Source: an uncultured Oscillospiraceae bacterium
GTDB lineage: Bacteria; Bacillota; Clostridia; Oscillospirales; Ruminococcaceae
NCBI GenBank assembly: GCA_900543705.1
Contig: UQSL01000064.1
Location: forward strand, 1 to 10,890
Direction: 5' to 3'
DNA length: 10,890 bases
Part shown: positions 1 to 5,981 of the stretch, piece after piece
Layout of the letters: every line of letters begins with the position of its first letter
Position numbering within the stretch: position 1 is the stretch's first letter
Notes under the pieces: generated by a model
Told to the model about the DNA's origin: nothing
Databases searched by the model: none
The model's input: only the letters and a program-made list of their open reading frames with translations
Position numbers and translations under genes: made by a program

Positions 1-1
1 T

Positions 2-583
2 GGACTGGGAGACTGCCTGCCGGCTTGTCCGACAGGAGCGATCTCCTTTGAGGAGCGGGAGGCAGCCGAATATGATGAATCTGCTGTATTAGCAAACAAA
101 CAGAAAAAGATGCAGGCGCAGGGGATGGAAATCTCTCACGGATGCCCTGGAAGCCGTTCGCGACAATTTGAGCGGGAAGCCGCCGTACCGCAGCAGAATT
201 ATACAGGGAAGGATGGAGGCTCGCAACTACGCCAATGGCCCGTACAGATTAAGCTTGTGCCTGTAAACGCCCCTTATTTTGATGGTGCAAACCTTTTGAT
301 TGCGGCTGACTGCACCGCTTATGCGTATGGCTCTTTCCATCGGGATTTTATCCGCCAAAAGGTGACGCTCATCGGGTGTCCGAAGCTGGATGAAGGAGAC
401 TATACGGAAAAGCTGACCGCAATCATCCATAACAACGAAATCAAAAGCCTGACGGTAGTGCGTATGGAGGTTCCCTGCTGCGGGGGAATTGAGCATGCAG
501 CGATTACCGCACTGAAAAACAGCGGAAAATTTATTCCTTGGCAAGTAATTACCATATCCACTGATGGACGTATCTTAGATTGA
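2..583 (+). CDS. 4Fe-4S ferredoxin-type protein, C-terminal part (5' end outside window)
   Basis: The frame is open from base 2 to the TGA at 581-583, giving 193 residues with the N-terminus cut off by the window edge. The visible start, GLGDCLPACPTGAISFEERE, carries the CxxxCP half of a second 4Fe-4S cluster site, so the missing part should hold the remaining cluster cysteines. Further motifs are HGCPGSRSRQFE at about residues 50-61 and MEVPCCGGIEHAA near the C-terminus, both typical of the stand-alone iron-sulfur proteins often labelled '4Fe-4S binding protein' or 'ATP-binding protein' in Clostridia. The specific electron-transfer partner or substrate of this family is not known to me. An ATG at 110 lies inside the domain and is not the real start. 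No terminator directly follows; the nearest is at 786-828. I am sure of the iron-sulfur class and unsure of the function. Confidence 0.85.
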   Translation, partial: GLGDCLPACPTGAISFEEREAAEYDESAVLANKQKKMQAQGMEISHGCPGSRSRQFEREAAVPQQNYTGKDGGSQLRQWPVQIKLVPVNAPYFDGANLLIAADCTAYAYGSFHRDFIRQKVTLIGCPKLDEGDYTEKLTAIIHNNEIKSLTVVRMEVPCCGGIEHAAITALKNSGKFIPWQVITISTDGRILD

Positions 584-653
584 GATACTTGAGAAAACAG
601 CTGGGAGGAACCATAGTGCCTTATATTAAAAAAATTAGCAGGAAGCAGTCTTG

Positions 654-783
654 TCCCTCTCGGAGCAGATAAACACTCAGCCGGAACAGATTGTGCAAGA
701 TGCTGTAGCCCTGCTGCGTGTTCTTGTACAATCTGCTCGTTTCATTCTTCGGGATATCTTTTTGTTCCTTTTTTCCCTGACAT
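654..783 (-). pseudogene. Decayed IS3-type transposase OrfA N-terminal fragment
   Basis: Reading leftward from the ATG at 783, the first thirteen codons give MSGKKGTKRYPEE, then a TGA, then NEQIVQEHAAG in the same frame. This matches the N-terminal pattern of IS3-family OrfA helix-turn-helix proteins (basic start, YPEE, then an EQIVQEH-like first helix). After the AAG the similarity seems to continue one base out of phase as YSILH...REG, which fits a second lesion. A GGAGG ribosome site (plus strand 791-795) lies 7 bases upstream of the ATG, inside the stem of the hairpin at 786-828. With at least one stop and one apparent frameshift, and no OrfB or visible terminal repeats, this is a remnant. 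The family call rests on motif recognition only; a search would settle it. Confidence 0.5.
684..738. repeat. Long imperfect inverted repeat (16-bp arms) in the relic region
   Basis: Positions 684-699 pair with 723-738 with one mismatch and one G-T wobble; a further A-T pair (700/722) closes a 21-base loop. A second copy of the 5' arm core (GAGCAGAT, 663-670) could pair with 731-738 instead. It lies inside the presumed transposase fragment, so it may be coincidental or a decay product. Confidence 0.4.
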
Positions 784-785
784 GT

Positions 786-828
786 AAAAGCCTCCAATCA
801 TTTTTCTATCTTACGATTGGAGGCTTTT
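786..828. terminator. Bidirectional intrinsic terminator hairpin
   Basis: A perfect 14-bp stem (786-799 with 815-828, core AAGCCTCCAATC) closes a 15-base loop. The plus strand continues into TTTTTCTTTC and the minus strand reads out through TTTT, so it can stop transcription either way. On the plus side it would end readthrough from the iron-sulfur gene. On the minus side it sits just upstream of the transposase fragment and buries its GGAGG site. Confidence 0.8.
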
Positions 829-867
829 TCTTTCAATGTCTATTTTTTCTGGGGCGGTTTATCCTGA

Positions 868-906
868 TTGAAAAGGATAGCTTTTCAACCTATGGGTTTA
901 AAACCC
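868..906. repeat. Two adjacent short inverted repeats upstream of the M23 gene
   Basis: The first is a perfect 8-bp inverted repeat, TTGAAAAG (868-875) and CTTTTCAA (881-888), with a 5-base loop. The second is GGGTTT (894-899) and AAACCC (901-906) around one central A. Neither is followed by a T-run that would make it a good terminator. Their position 40-70 bases upstream of the -10 element would suit regulator binding, but no regulator is identified. Confidence 0.45.
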
Positions 907-917
907 CTTAAACATAC

Positions 918-948
918 TTGAATATCAAGCGTTCCTTGTTCGTATAAT
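918..948 (+). promoter_or_regulatory. Probable promoter of the M23 peptidase gene
   Basis: A perfect TATAAT lies at 943-948 with TTGAAT at 918-923, but the 19-base spacer is longer than ideal. A 7-bp inverted repeat, GTTCCTT (931-937) and AAGGAAC (956-962), brackets the -10 and the ribosome site, so it could be an operator. Transcription would begin near 955, leaving a leader of only about a dozen bases. Confidence 0.55.
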
Positions 949-966
949 GGGTACAAAGGAACGGTG

Positions 967-2010
967 ATGCTTTTGGAAAATCGAAATTTTGTCAAACGCA
1001 ATGAACGAGTTTTGATTTCTGTCCTCGCGCTGTGTGTCGTAATTGCGTTTTCGATGGTGGCAGTCCAGGCGGCAAACTCGGACTCTAAGGAAAACGAAAA
1101 AAAATACATCAAGTGGGTGGAATTCGATGTTTGTTATTCCGCACTGCAAAAAGCACTTGATGAGGACATTGCCACTCATGACAAAGAGGACCCCATCCCC
1201 TGGACACAGACACTCGCTTATCTCGGTGCAAAATATGGAGGGGATTTTTCCCGCTATAAGGCAAAAGATATGGATGCATATTTTGCCAAACGCAGAGAGG
1301 GCAAAACACAGGAAGAAATTACGGCTGACATGGAGTATTACTCTTACTATTATGAGGCATACTCCGCAGTCATCGGCGGTTTGGTCGGTAACTATGCGGT
1401 AGAACTGGAGGATGAAAACGGGAACAAGGAAATCAAGCAGGCCTATGGACTCAAAGCCTTTTCTCCGATCGCACAGGGATACAGCTATTCTCATTATGAG
1501 GATTTTGGAAGCTCCCGCAGTTATGGGTACAAACGCCGACACTTGGGAAACGATTTACTCGGCAGTATCGGGACTCCAATCACTGCGGTTGAATCCGGTG
1601 TTGTGGAGTGTATGGGATGGAATCAATATGGCGGCTGGAGAATCGGAATCCGCAGCTTTGATAAGAAACGATATTACTACTATGCACATCTGCGCAAGGA
1701 CCATCCTTATGCAGAAGGATTGCAAGAGGGCCAGATAGTGACGGCAGGCGATGTCATCGGGTACCTGGGAATGACCGGATACAGCACGAAAGAAAACGTA
1801 AATGGAATGAATGTCCCACATCTTCACTTTGGGCTTCAGCTTATTTTTGACGAATCTCAAAAAGAGGGAAACAATGAAATTTGGGTGGATGTCTATGATT
1901 TAGTGGAGTTGCTCGAACAACACAGAACTTCCGTTTACAAACAGGAAAAAGAGTATTATCGCAAGTATCCGTTTACCGACCCCGCAGTGCTGAATTACAC
2001 GGGAGGATAA
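967..2010 (+). CDS. Membrane-anchored M23 family metallopeptidase
   Basis: This is a 347-residue protein with a basic N-terminus and one hydrophobic segment at about residues 15-36 (signal anchor), so the catalytic part lies outside the membrane. The C-terminal LytM/peptidase M23 domain spans about residues 165-300. Its zinc ligands are visible: H192 and D196 in HLGND and H287 in HLHFG. H285 of the same motif and H241 in YYYYAHL are the usual catalytic histidines. M23 enzymes cut peptide cross-links in peptidoglycan, or act as sporulation or division factors when inactive; here the motifs are intact, so activity is expected. The region between (about 45-160) is charged and tyrosine-rich and I do not recognise it as a named domain. 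A GTG at 964 precedes the ATG at 967; the ATG is preferred because AAAGGA (955-960) then has a usable spacing. A terminator follows at once. Confidence 0.9.
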   Translation: MLLENRNFVKRNERVLISVLALCVVIAFSMVAVQAANSDSKENEKKYIKWVEFDVCYSALQKALDEDIATHDKEDPIPWTQTLAYLGAKYGGDFSRYKAKDMDAYFAKRREGKTQEEITADMEYYSYYYEAYSAVIGGLVGNYAVELEDENGNKEIKQAYGLKAFSPIAQGYSYSHYEDFGSSRSYGYKRRHLGNDLLGSIGTPITAVESGVVECMGWNQYGGWRIGIRSFDKKRYYYYAHLRKDHPYAEGLQEGQIVTAGDVIGYLGMTGYSTKENVNGMNVPHLHFGLQLIFDESQKEGNNEIWVDVYDLVELLEQHRTSVYKQEKEYYRKYPFTDPAVLNYTGG

Positions 2011-2015
2011 ATAAT

Positions 2016-2048
2016 AAGGCTGGAAGGAATTTTCCTTCCGGCCTTTTT
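2016..2048. terminator. Shared bidirectional terminator of convergent genes
   Basis: The arms 2016-2029 and 2032-2045 are complementary over 14 positions with one G-T wobble. The innermost pairs must open to form the loop. TTTTT follows on the plus strand, and the minus strand reads out through a T-rich stretch. It lies in the 42-base gap between the M23 stop and the deacetylase stop and serves both. Confidence 0.85.
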
Positions 2049-2052
2049 ACCG

Positions 2053-3003
2053 CTATTTTTCTGTAGTATCAAAGGAGGAATTGTTGGAACTGGAATCAGT
2101 CTGGTTTTTAAACGGGATGGGTTTGCGGCGTTTGCCCTTTGCAATTTTGTTCATGAACCGCTGAGTGGATACATTGTGGACACGATTGTACCGCATAAGC
2201 TGATACAATTCTTCTGGGTTTCCCGATAGTACATTGACTCCTTCTTCACAGGAAAAGCTGGCTTGAAATCCCAGGTCCTTTACGATTTCCTTCGAGGTTT
2301 TGGTGATATAACCAAAAGGATACGTAAATGTGGTTGGCGAAATTCCCAGATTGGTTTTTATCTCATTTTGTACCAAGATGAGGTCGGCGGAGATAGCGCT
2401 TCGATATTCTTCCTCTGTTTCTCCGTTCTTTTTTCTCAGCCCTTTACGGGTGTTGTCGGAATGCATATTATAAGTATGGTTTTGGATTTCAAATACTCCG
2501 GATTCCGTCATCTCCCGAAGTTCTGACCACGTCAGGTGGGAGTAATTGATATGTTTATCCTCAGTTTTGGAATATAGGTCCGTGTAATACCCGATGATGG
2601 ATACGACCGCTTTCATTTCATATTGTTTAAGCAGGGGATAAGCGTATTCGTAGGTGCTCTCATATCCATCGTCGAAGGTAATCATGACGGGTTTCTCCGG
2701 GAGTGGAGCTTCTCCGTTACAATACCGGATAAGGTCCTGTACGGTTACGGTTGTGTACCCATTGTCCTTGAGATACTTTAAATCGCTTTCAAATTCTGTT
2801 GGAGTAATGGTATAATCCCCGAGCAGTTTGCTGCTTTTGAGCATGTGGTGATACATCAGGATCGGCAGTTCCACCGTGTTTTTCGCATGGGAGGACATAT
2901 CTGTGGAAGCGGAAACGCTTTTGATGCCAAAAGGTATTACTCCAGCCAGAATAACGGCACATAGCATTCCGGCCAGAAGTTTTAAATTGAGTTTGATACA
3001 CAT
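2053..3003 (-). CDS. Secreted polysaccharide deacetylase (NodB-type, CE4)
   Basis: This 316-residue protein has a signal peptide (hydrophobic stretch about residues 7-28, likely cleavage near SVSAS at 29-33). The NodB homology domain starts at LPILMYHHM (46-54). The CE4 motifs are clear: TFDDGYEST (109-117) with the catalytic D111 and metal-binding D112, the histidines H176 and H181 in NHTYNMHS, and TYPFGY (227-232). These enzymes remove N-acetyl groups from cell-wall or exopolysaccharide sugars. The HTYNMH spacing (five between histidine starts) and the YHHM entry resemble the IcaB/PgaB-like secreted branch more than strict PgdA, but substrate cannot be told from sequence. The tail (about 288-316) is basic, then Ser/Asn-rich. 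A GAAGGGGG ribosome site (plus-strand complement around 3012-3019) precedes the ATG. It converges on the M23 gene, and both products act at the envelope. Confidence 0.9.
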   Translation of the reverse strand: MCIKLNLKLLAGMLCAVILAGVIPFGIKSVSASTDMSSHAKNTVELPILMYHHMLKSSKLLGDYTITPTEFESDLKYLKDNGYTTVTVQDLIRYCNGEAPLPEKPVMITFDDGYESTYEYAYPLLKQYEMKAVVSIIGYYTDLYSKTEDKHINYSHLTWSELREMTESGVFEIQNHTYNMHSDNTRKGLRKKNGETEEEYRSAISADLILVQNEIKTNLGISPTTFTYPFGYITKTSKEIVKDLGFQASFSCEEGVNVLSGNPEELYQLMRYNRVHNVSTQRFMNKIAKGKRRKPIPFKNQTDSSSNNSSFDTTEK

Positions 3004-3097
3004 GAGAGCAGCCCCCTTCTTTGGTCGGTAATATATATATGTACCGGTATCAAGGGAATTGCCGTTTTTTCCGCTTTCGCTCTTTTTATCGATATGG

Positions 3098-3103
3098 TAT
3101 ACT
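3098..3103 (+). promoter_or_regulatory. Extended -10 element for the NusG-II/Gx unit
   Basis: TATACT at 3098-3103 is preceded by TGG (3095-3097), forming an extended -10. No good -35 is seen at 16-18 bases. Transcription would start near 3110, about 95 bases before the ATG at 3205. Confidence 0.5.
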
Positions 3104-3105
3104 TA

Positions 3106-3111
3106 ATTATA
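3106..3111 (-). promoter_or_regulatory. Candidate -10 element for the deacetylase gene
   Basis: The minus strand reads CTATAAT here, a perfect TATAAT at 3106-3111, two bases from the rightward TATACT. The -35 region (around 3129-3134) is poor. If used, it gives the deacetylase mRNA a leader of about 95 bases. Confidence 0.35.
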
Positions 3112-3204
3112 GCCAGACCTATATTGCGGTGATGGCGAACGAAATCATTCCTGCTTTTCATTTTCGATGTTAGGTACGGATTTGTGTAATTTAGAGGAAA
3201 TGCC

Positions 3205-3582
3205 ATGATTGATTCCAGCAAAAAGAAAATGAGCCGGTGGGAAACTCTGGCAGTTCTGATAACTTCCGTAGCCCTGTCTATAGTTTGCTTGGTATTGGCG
3301 TTTTACAAGCCTTCTTCTGACCGGGTAGTAATTACTGTGGACGGAAAAGCTTATCAGACGATTTATCTCAGTCAAGTGCTCAATGATTATGATATTCATA
3401 TCGATGCTGCCTATCCGGTTACGCTGCATGTGAGCAGGGAGGGGGTCTCCTTTGTAAACTCCCAATGTCCGGACAAGCTGTGTGAAGGGTTTGGCTGTGT
3501 ACCACGTGATTGCGGCTCTGCCGTCTGTCTGCCGGCGAAGGTCGTCGTACGCAGTACAGATGACGAGCAACCTGTTCATTAG
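3205..3582 (+). CDS. NusG domain II-containing protein
   Basis: This 125-residue protein has an N-terminal membrane helix at about residues 13-34, followed by a small domain beginning VVITVDGKAYQTIYL (41-55). The pattern matches the stand-alone 'NusG domain II' family (Pfam NusG_II), which despite its name lacks the transcription factor part of NusG. The signature near the C-terminus, CPDKLC (88-93) followed by a CLPAKVVV block (108-115), is typical. Here there are five cysteines (88, 93, 98, 103, 108), and most relatives as I recall them have fewer. The domain should face the outside of the cell. The family is commonly found beside Gx transporter-type proteins and flavin-transfer or Rnf-type genes, and the next gene is such a Gx protein, starting 17 bases after the stop. 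Biochemical function is unknown. A GAGGAA ribosome site sits just upstream of the ATG. Confidence 0.85.
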   Translation: MIDSSKKKMSRWETLAVLITSVALSIVCLVLAFYKPSSDRVVITVDGKAYQTIYLSQVLNDYDIHIDAAYPVTLHVSREGVSFVNSQCPDKLCEGFGCVPRDCGSAVCLPAKVVVRSTDDEQPVH

Positions 3583-3599
3583 GGGGAATGGATTTGCAG

Positions 3600-4106
3600 A
3601 TGAAAAAAAGCAGGCAGGCGGCATTACTTGGTATGCTGTTAGCTCTGGCCTGTGTCCTCTCCTTTCTGGAAAACTTGATTCCCACAGCAGGATTGCTCCC
3701 GCCCGGTGTTAAACTTGGTCTGTCTAATATTGTTACAATGTATACCATGCTGTTTTTGGGGCTGCCCTGTGCGCTTACAGTCGGACTGCTCAAAGCTGCA
3801 TTTGTTTTGCTTACTAGGGGTGCGGTTGCCGGTTTCATGAGTATGTGCGGAGGCTTTTTTTCCATAGTTGTGATGTATTTACTGATACGAATAAAAAGAC
3901 CTGTTTTTTCCTACAGGTTTGTAAGTATCTGCGGCGCAGTAGGACACAATCTGGGACAATTGATTGCAGCAAGCTTTTTGCTTGCCTCCTTGACCACCTT
4001 TGCCTATGCACCCATACTGATCTTATCCGGAATTGTGATGGGAACCATTACTTCGATGGTGCTTTTTGCAGTGATGCCCGCACTGCAATCCATCTTTAAA
4101 GAATAA
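3600..4106 (+). CDS. Gx transporter family protein (heptaprenyl diphosphate synthase component I-like)
   Basis: This is a hydrophobic 168-residue protein with about five membrane helices and the opening MKKSRQAALLGMLLALA, then LSFLENLIP and PGVKLGLSNIVTMY, the hallmark of Pfam Hpre_diP_synt_I / 'Gx transporter family'. Despite the older name it looks like a small integral-membrane transporter component (ECF S-component-like fold) rather than a prenyl synthase; that is inference from hydrophobicity and family habit. The ATG at 3600 is chosen over the one at 3588 because GGGGG (3582-3586) is too close to 3588, and relatives begin MKK. A TTG at 3594 is also possible. It forms an operon with the NusG-II gene upstream and is ended by the hairpin at 4128-4144. 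The substrate is unknown. Confidence 0.85.
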   Translation: MKKSRQAALLGMLLALACVLSFLENLIPTAGLLPPGVKLGLSNIVTMYTMLFLGLPCALTVGLLKAAFVLLTRGAVAGFMSMCGGFFSIVVMYLLIRIKRPVFSYRFVSICGAVGHNLGQLIAASFLLASLTTFAYAPILILSGIVMGTITSMVLFAVMPALQSIFKE

Positions 4107-4127
4107 AAGAAAGAGATCTTTCGCATA

Positions 4128-4151
4128 CCTCCCTTGGAGGGAGGCCTTTTT
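4128..4151 (+). terminator. Intrinsic terminator after the Gx gene
   Basis: CCTCCC (4128-4133) pairs with GGGAGG (4139-4144) around a 5-base loop, followed by CC and TTTTT. It closes the NusG-II/Gx unit. Confidence 0.8.
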
Positions 4152-4155
4152 GTAT

Positions 4156-4183
4156 TTTACATGATTTTTAGGATACCTATAGA
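4156..4183 (+). promoter_or_regulatory. Candidate promoter of the SprT-like gene
   Basis: TTTACA (4156-4161), a 16-base spacer and TATAGA (4178-4183) lie between the preceding terminator and the ATG at 4235. The -35 is good and the -10 is moderate. No better candidate is seen in this gap. Confidence 0.4.
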
Positions 4184-4234
4184 AAAAACAAAGGAAATCT
4201 TTACGTTTTTGCTGTTAAATAAAAAGGGGTTAAA

Positions 4235-4813
4235 ATGAGAGAAAAAAGCGGTATTATTTCAGAACTGAAGAGATTGGACGAACTGTCAGGAATGTCGTCC
4301 CATACATTGCCCATTAAGCTGAGTAGGACTTTTACAAAGCTTGGCAGCTATACCTATTCAGCCGTCGGCAATGAATTTTTCCAATTTTCATTCCTGTTGC
4401 TGGATGAAACCCTTTACTCAGAGGATGCTTTTCTTGATACCATCCGGCATGAATTTTGTCATTATTATTGCCGTCACAGCTATCCGATCGGAAAACTTGC
4501 TCCTCATGGAAGTGAATGGAAAAATGCCTGTATCCGCTTTGGCGCTGTGCCAAGGGCATCGGAGCCTGCTCCTTCACTGGAGCTAATGAGACGGAAAATG
4601 GAGTATCGAAAAACATTTGCAAAGTATGTTATAAAATGTCCTGCCTGTGGACAGGAAATATACTATTTTTGCAAAGGAACAATGATCAGGCGGATGATGC
4701 AAAACAAAAAAAGCGTTGCCGGATATTGTGGGATATGCAAAACCCCTCTTACTGGCCGTGATTTGATCGTTTATGTGAAATGCAAATCAAACAAGAGAAA
4801 CAATTACTTTTGA
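4235..4813 (+). CDS. SprT-like zinc metalloprotein
   Basis: The 192-residue product has the SprT layout. The gluzincin-type motif HEFCH at 72-76 provides two zinc-binding histidines and the catalytic Glu73, and a third histidine (H91) lies in APHGSEWK, the usual HGxxWK box. A C-terminal zinc ribbon follows, with CPAC at 135-138 and CGIC at 165-168. SprT-family proteins are related to the SPRTN protease that acts on DNA-protein cross-links; the role of bacterial members is poorly defined, so protease activity is inferred from motifs. It is probably cytoplasmic (no signal or membrane segment). The length is slightly above the usual 150-170 residues. The ATG is preceded by AAAAGGGG. The gene looks monocistronic, with a terminator before it and a fresh promoter for the next gene after it. 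Confidence 0.88.
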   Translation: MREKSGIISELKRLDELSGMSSHTLPIKLSRTFTKLGSYTYSAVGNEFFQFSFLLLDETLYSEDAFLDTIRHEFCHYYCRHSYPIGKLAPHGSEWKNACIRFGAVPRASEPAPSLELMRRKMEYRKTFAKYVIKCPACGQEIYYFCKGTMIRRMMQNKKSVAGYCGICKTPLTGRDLIVYVKCKSNKRNNYF

Positions 4814-4863
4814 CGGAATTAGCAAAATACGAGATAATTGGACCAATTCTTGGATTACTTTTA

Positions 4864-4872
4864 TGGTATAAT
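4864..4872 (+). promoter_or_regulatory. Extended -10 promoter of the glycosyltransferase operon
   Basis: TGGTATAAT (4864-4872) is a perfect -10 with the extended TGn element. The TTGGAT and TTGGAC hexamers nearby are at wrong spacings (11 and 23 bases), so the extended -10 probably carries the promoter. Transcription should start near 4879. Confidence 0.6.
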
Positions 4873-4901
4873 AATTATAAATGAAATTGAAGGACGATTT
4901 T

Positions 4902-5981
4902 ATGACGAAATCAGGTAAATATTTAATTAATATGCGCTCCCATGCGGATAAGGTTATGGGACATGGAGTGCTTTCTGCGGGGGAAGAACAGATTCGTCTG
5001 GTACGCCGTGGGCTCACCGACCGGTTTGAGGTGACAAAAAACCACTTGGCATGCGCGGATATCACTCATTTTCATACGGTTAATCTCCGGTATTATTTTT
5101 CTTTGCCGGTGATAAAATCTCATGGTAAAGCAGTCGGATATGTACATTTTCTGCCGGAGACAGTCGAAGGCAGTCTGAAGATTCCTTATCTGGCACGGAA
5201 AGTTTTTTACTGGTATCTAATCCGTTTTTATAAAAGTATGGATGCCCTGGTAGTAGTCAACCCTGATTTTATCGAGAAACTAGCCGCCTATGGTATTGAA
5301 AGGGAAAGAGTCACTTACATTCCCAACTTTGTCGACGATACGGATTTTCATCCGATGTCGGCAGAGCAAAAGCGGACATTGCGGCAAAATTATGGCTTGG
5401 ACCAGGAGAAATTCACCGTGGTATGTGCAGGCCAGCTGCAAAAACGCAAGGGTGTTTTGGAATTTGCGGAGATTGCTGCTAGCATGCCGGATCTCCAGTT
5501 TTTGTGGGCCGGAGGTTTTTCTTTTGGGAAGATGACGGACGGCTATCAGGAAATTTCCAAGCTGCTTGCGCACCATCCCAAAAATCTTCATTTTACCGGA
5601 ATTGTCCCGCGGGGTGCGATGAACGGTATTTATAATTTGGGAGACGTGATGTTCCTGCCCTCTTACAACGAGCTGTTTCCAATGACAATTTTGGAGGCTA
5701 TGAGCTGTCATGTCCCGGTTTTGCTTCGGGACCTTGACATCTATCCGGATATCCTGTTTGATTTCTATCTCAATGAAAGCACTCAGCAGGGATTTATCGA
5801 CTGCCTGGACCGGCTGAAATCGGATTCCAAGTATTATGAGTCTGCGGTGGATGCTTCTAAACGGGGGCACGCTTTTTATTCCAAAGAGCATGTGCTTTCC
5901 ATGTGGGATGAATTTTACTCCTCTCTTGTTGAGCCGGGGCTTCTGAGCGCTCATAAACGAAAAAAGGAGCAGCCGATATGA
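4902..5981 (+). CDS. GT4 family glycosyltransferase, probable glycolipid synthase
   Basis: This 359-residue protein is a GT-B-fold, family 4 glycosyltransferase. The N-terminal acceptor half includes KYLINMRSHADKVMGHGV and the HFHTVN stretch (56-61). The C-terminal nucleotide-sugar half has GQLQKRKG (177-184) with the phosphate-contacting Arg/Lys, and the EX7E motif at E257 and E265 in YNELFPMTILEA. The layout resembles the LafB/CpoA/IagA-type enzymes of Firmicutes that add sugars to diacylglycerol lipids, and the next gene is a YbhN-type membrane protein as in such loci. Lipid acceptor and sugar donor are inference. An in-frame ATG at 4881 exists but lies only about two bases after the expected transcription start. 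The ATG at 4902 has GAAGGA (4889-4894) at proper spacing and is preferred. The stop overlaps the next start by four bases. Confidence 0.88.
   Translation: MTKSGKYLINMRSHADKVMGHGVLSAGEEQIRLVRRGLTDRFEVTKNHLACADITHFHTVNLRYYFSLPVIKSHGKAVGYVHFLPETVEGSLKIPYLARKVFYWYLIRFYKSMDALVVVNPDFIEKLAAYGIERERVTYIPNFVDDTDFHPMSAEQKRTLRQNYGLDQEKFTVVCAGQLQKRKGVLEFAEIAASMPDLQFLWAGGFSFGKMTDGYQEISKLLAHHPKNLHFTGIVPRGAMNGIYNLGDVMFLPSYNELFPMTILEAMSCHVPVLLRDLDIYPDILFDFYLNESTQQGFIDCLDRLKSDSKYYESAVDASKRGHAFYSKEHVLSMWDEFYSSLVEPGLLSAHKRKKEQPI

Noticed and set aside
616..672. Short GTG frame after a GGGAGGA ribosome-like site
   Set aside because: Only 18 codons with no recognisable pattern; the region is decayed DNA.
651..911. 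Plus-strand 86-codon frame from a TTG (SLSEQINTQPEQIVQ...)
   Set aside because: No ribosome site, a hydrophobic tail without pattern, and it runs through the terminator hairpin at 786-828. The minus-strand transposase relic explains the protein-like look better.
925..1542. 205-codon minus-strand frame opposite the M23 gene
   Set aside because: It is the antisense shadow of a gene with clear M23 motifs, and it shows no family features itself.
3024..3044. AT-repeat tract flanked by GGTA/TACC as an operator or hairpin
   Set aside because: The arms are only four bases and the alternating AT makes chance symmetry likely.
5280..5954. 224-codon minus-strand frame opposite the glycosyltransferase gene
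   Set aside because: Antisense shadow of a well-supported GT4 enzyme; no promoter, ribosome site or domain.
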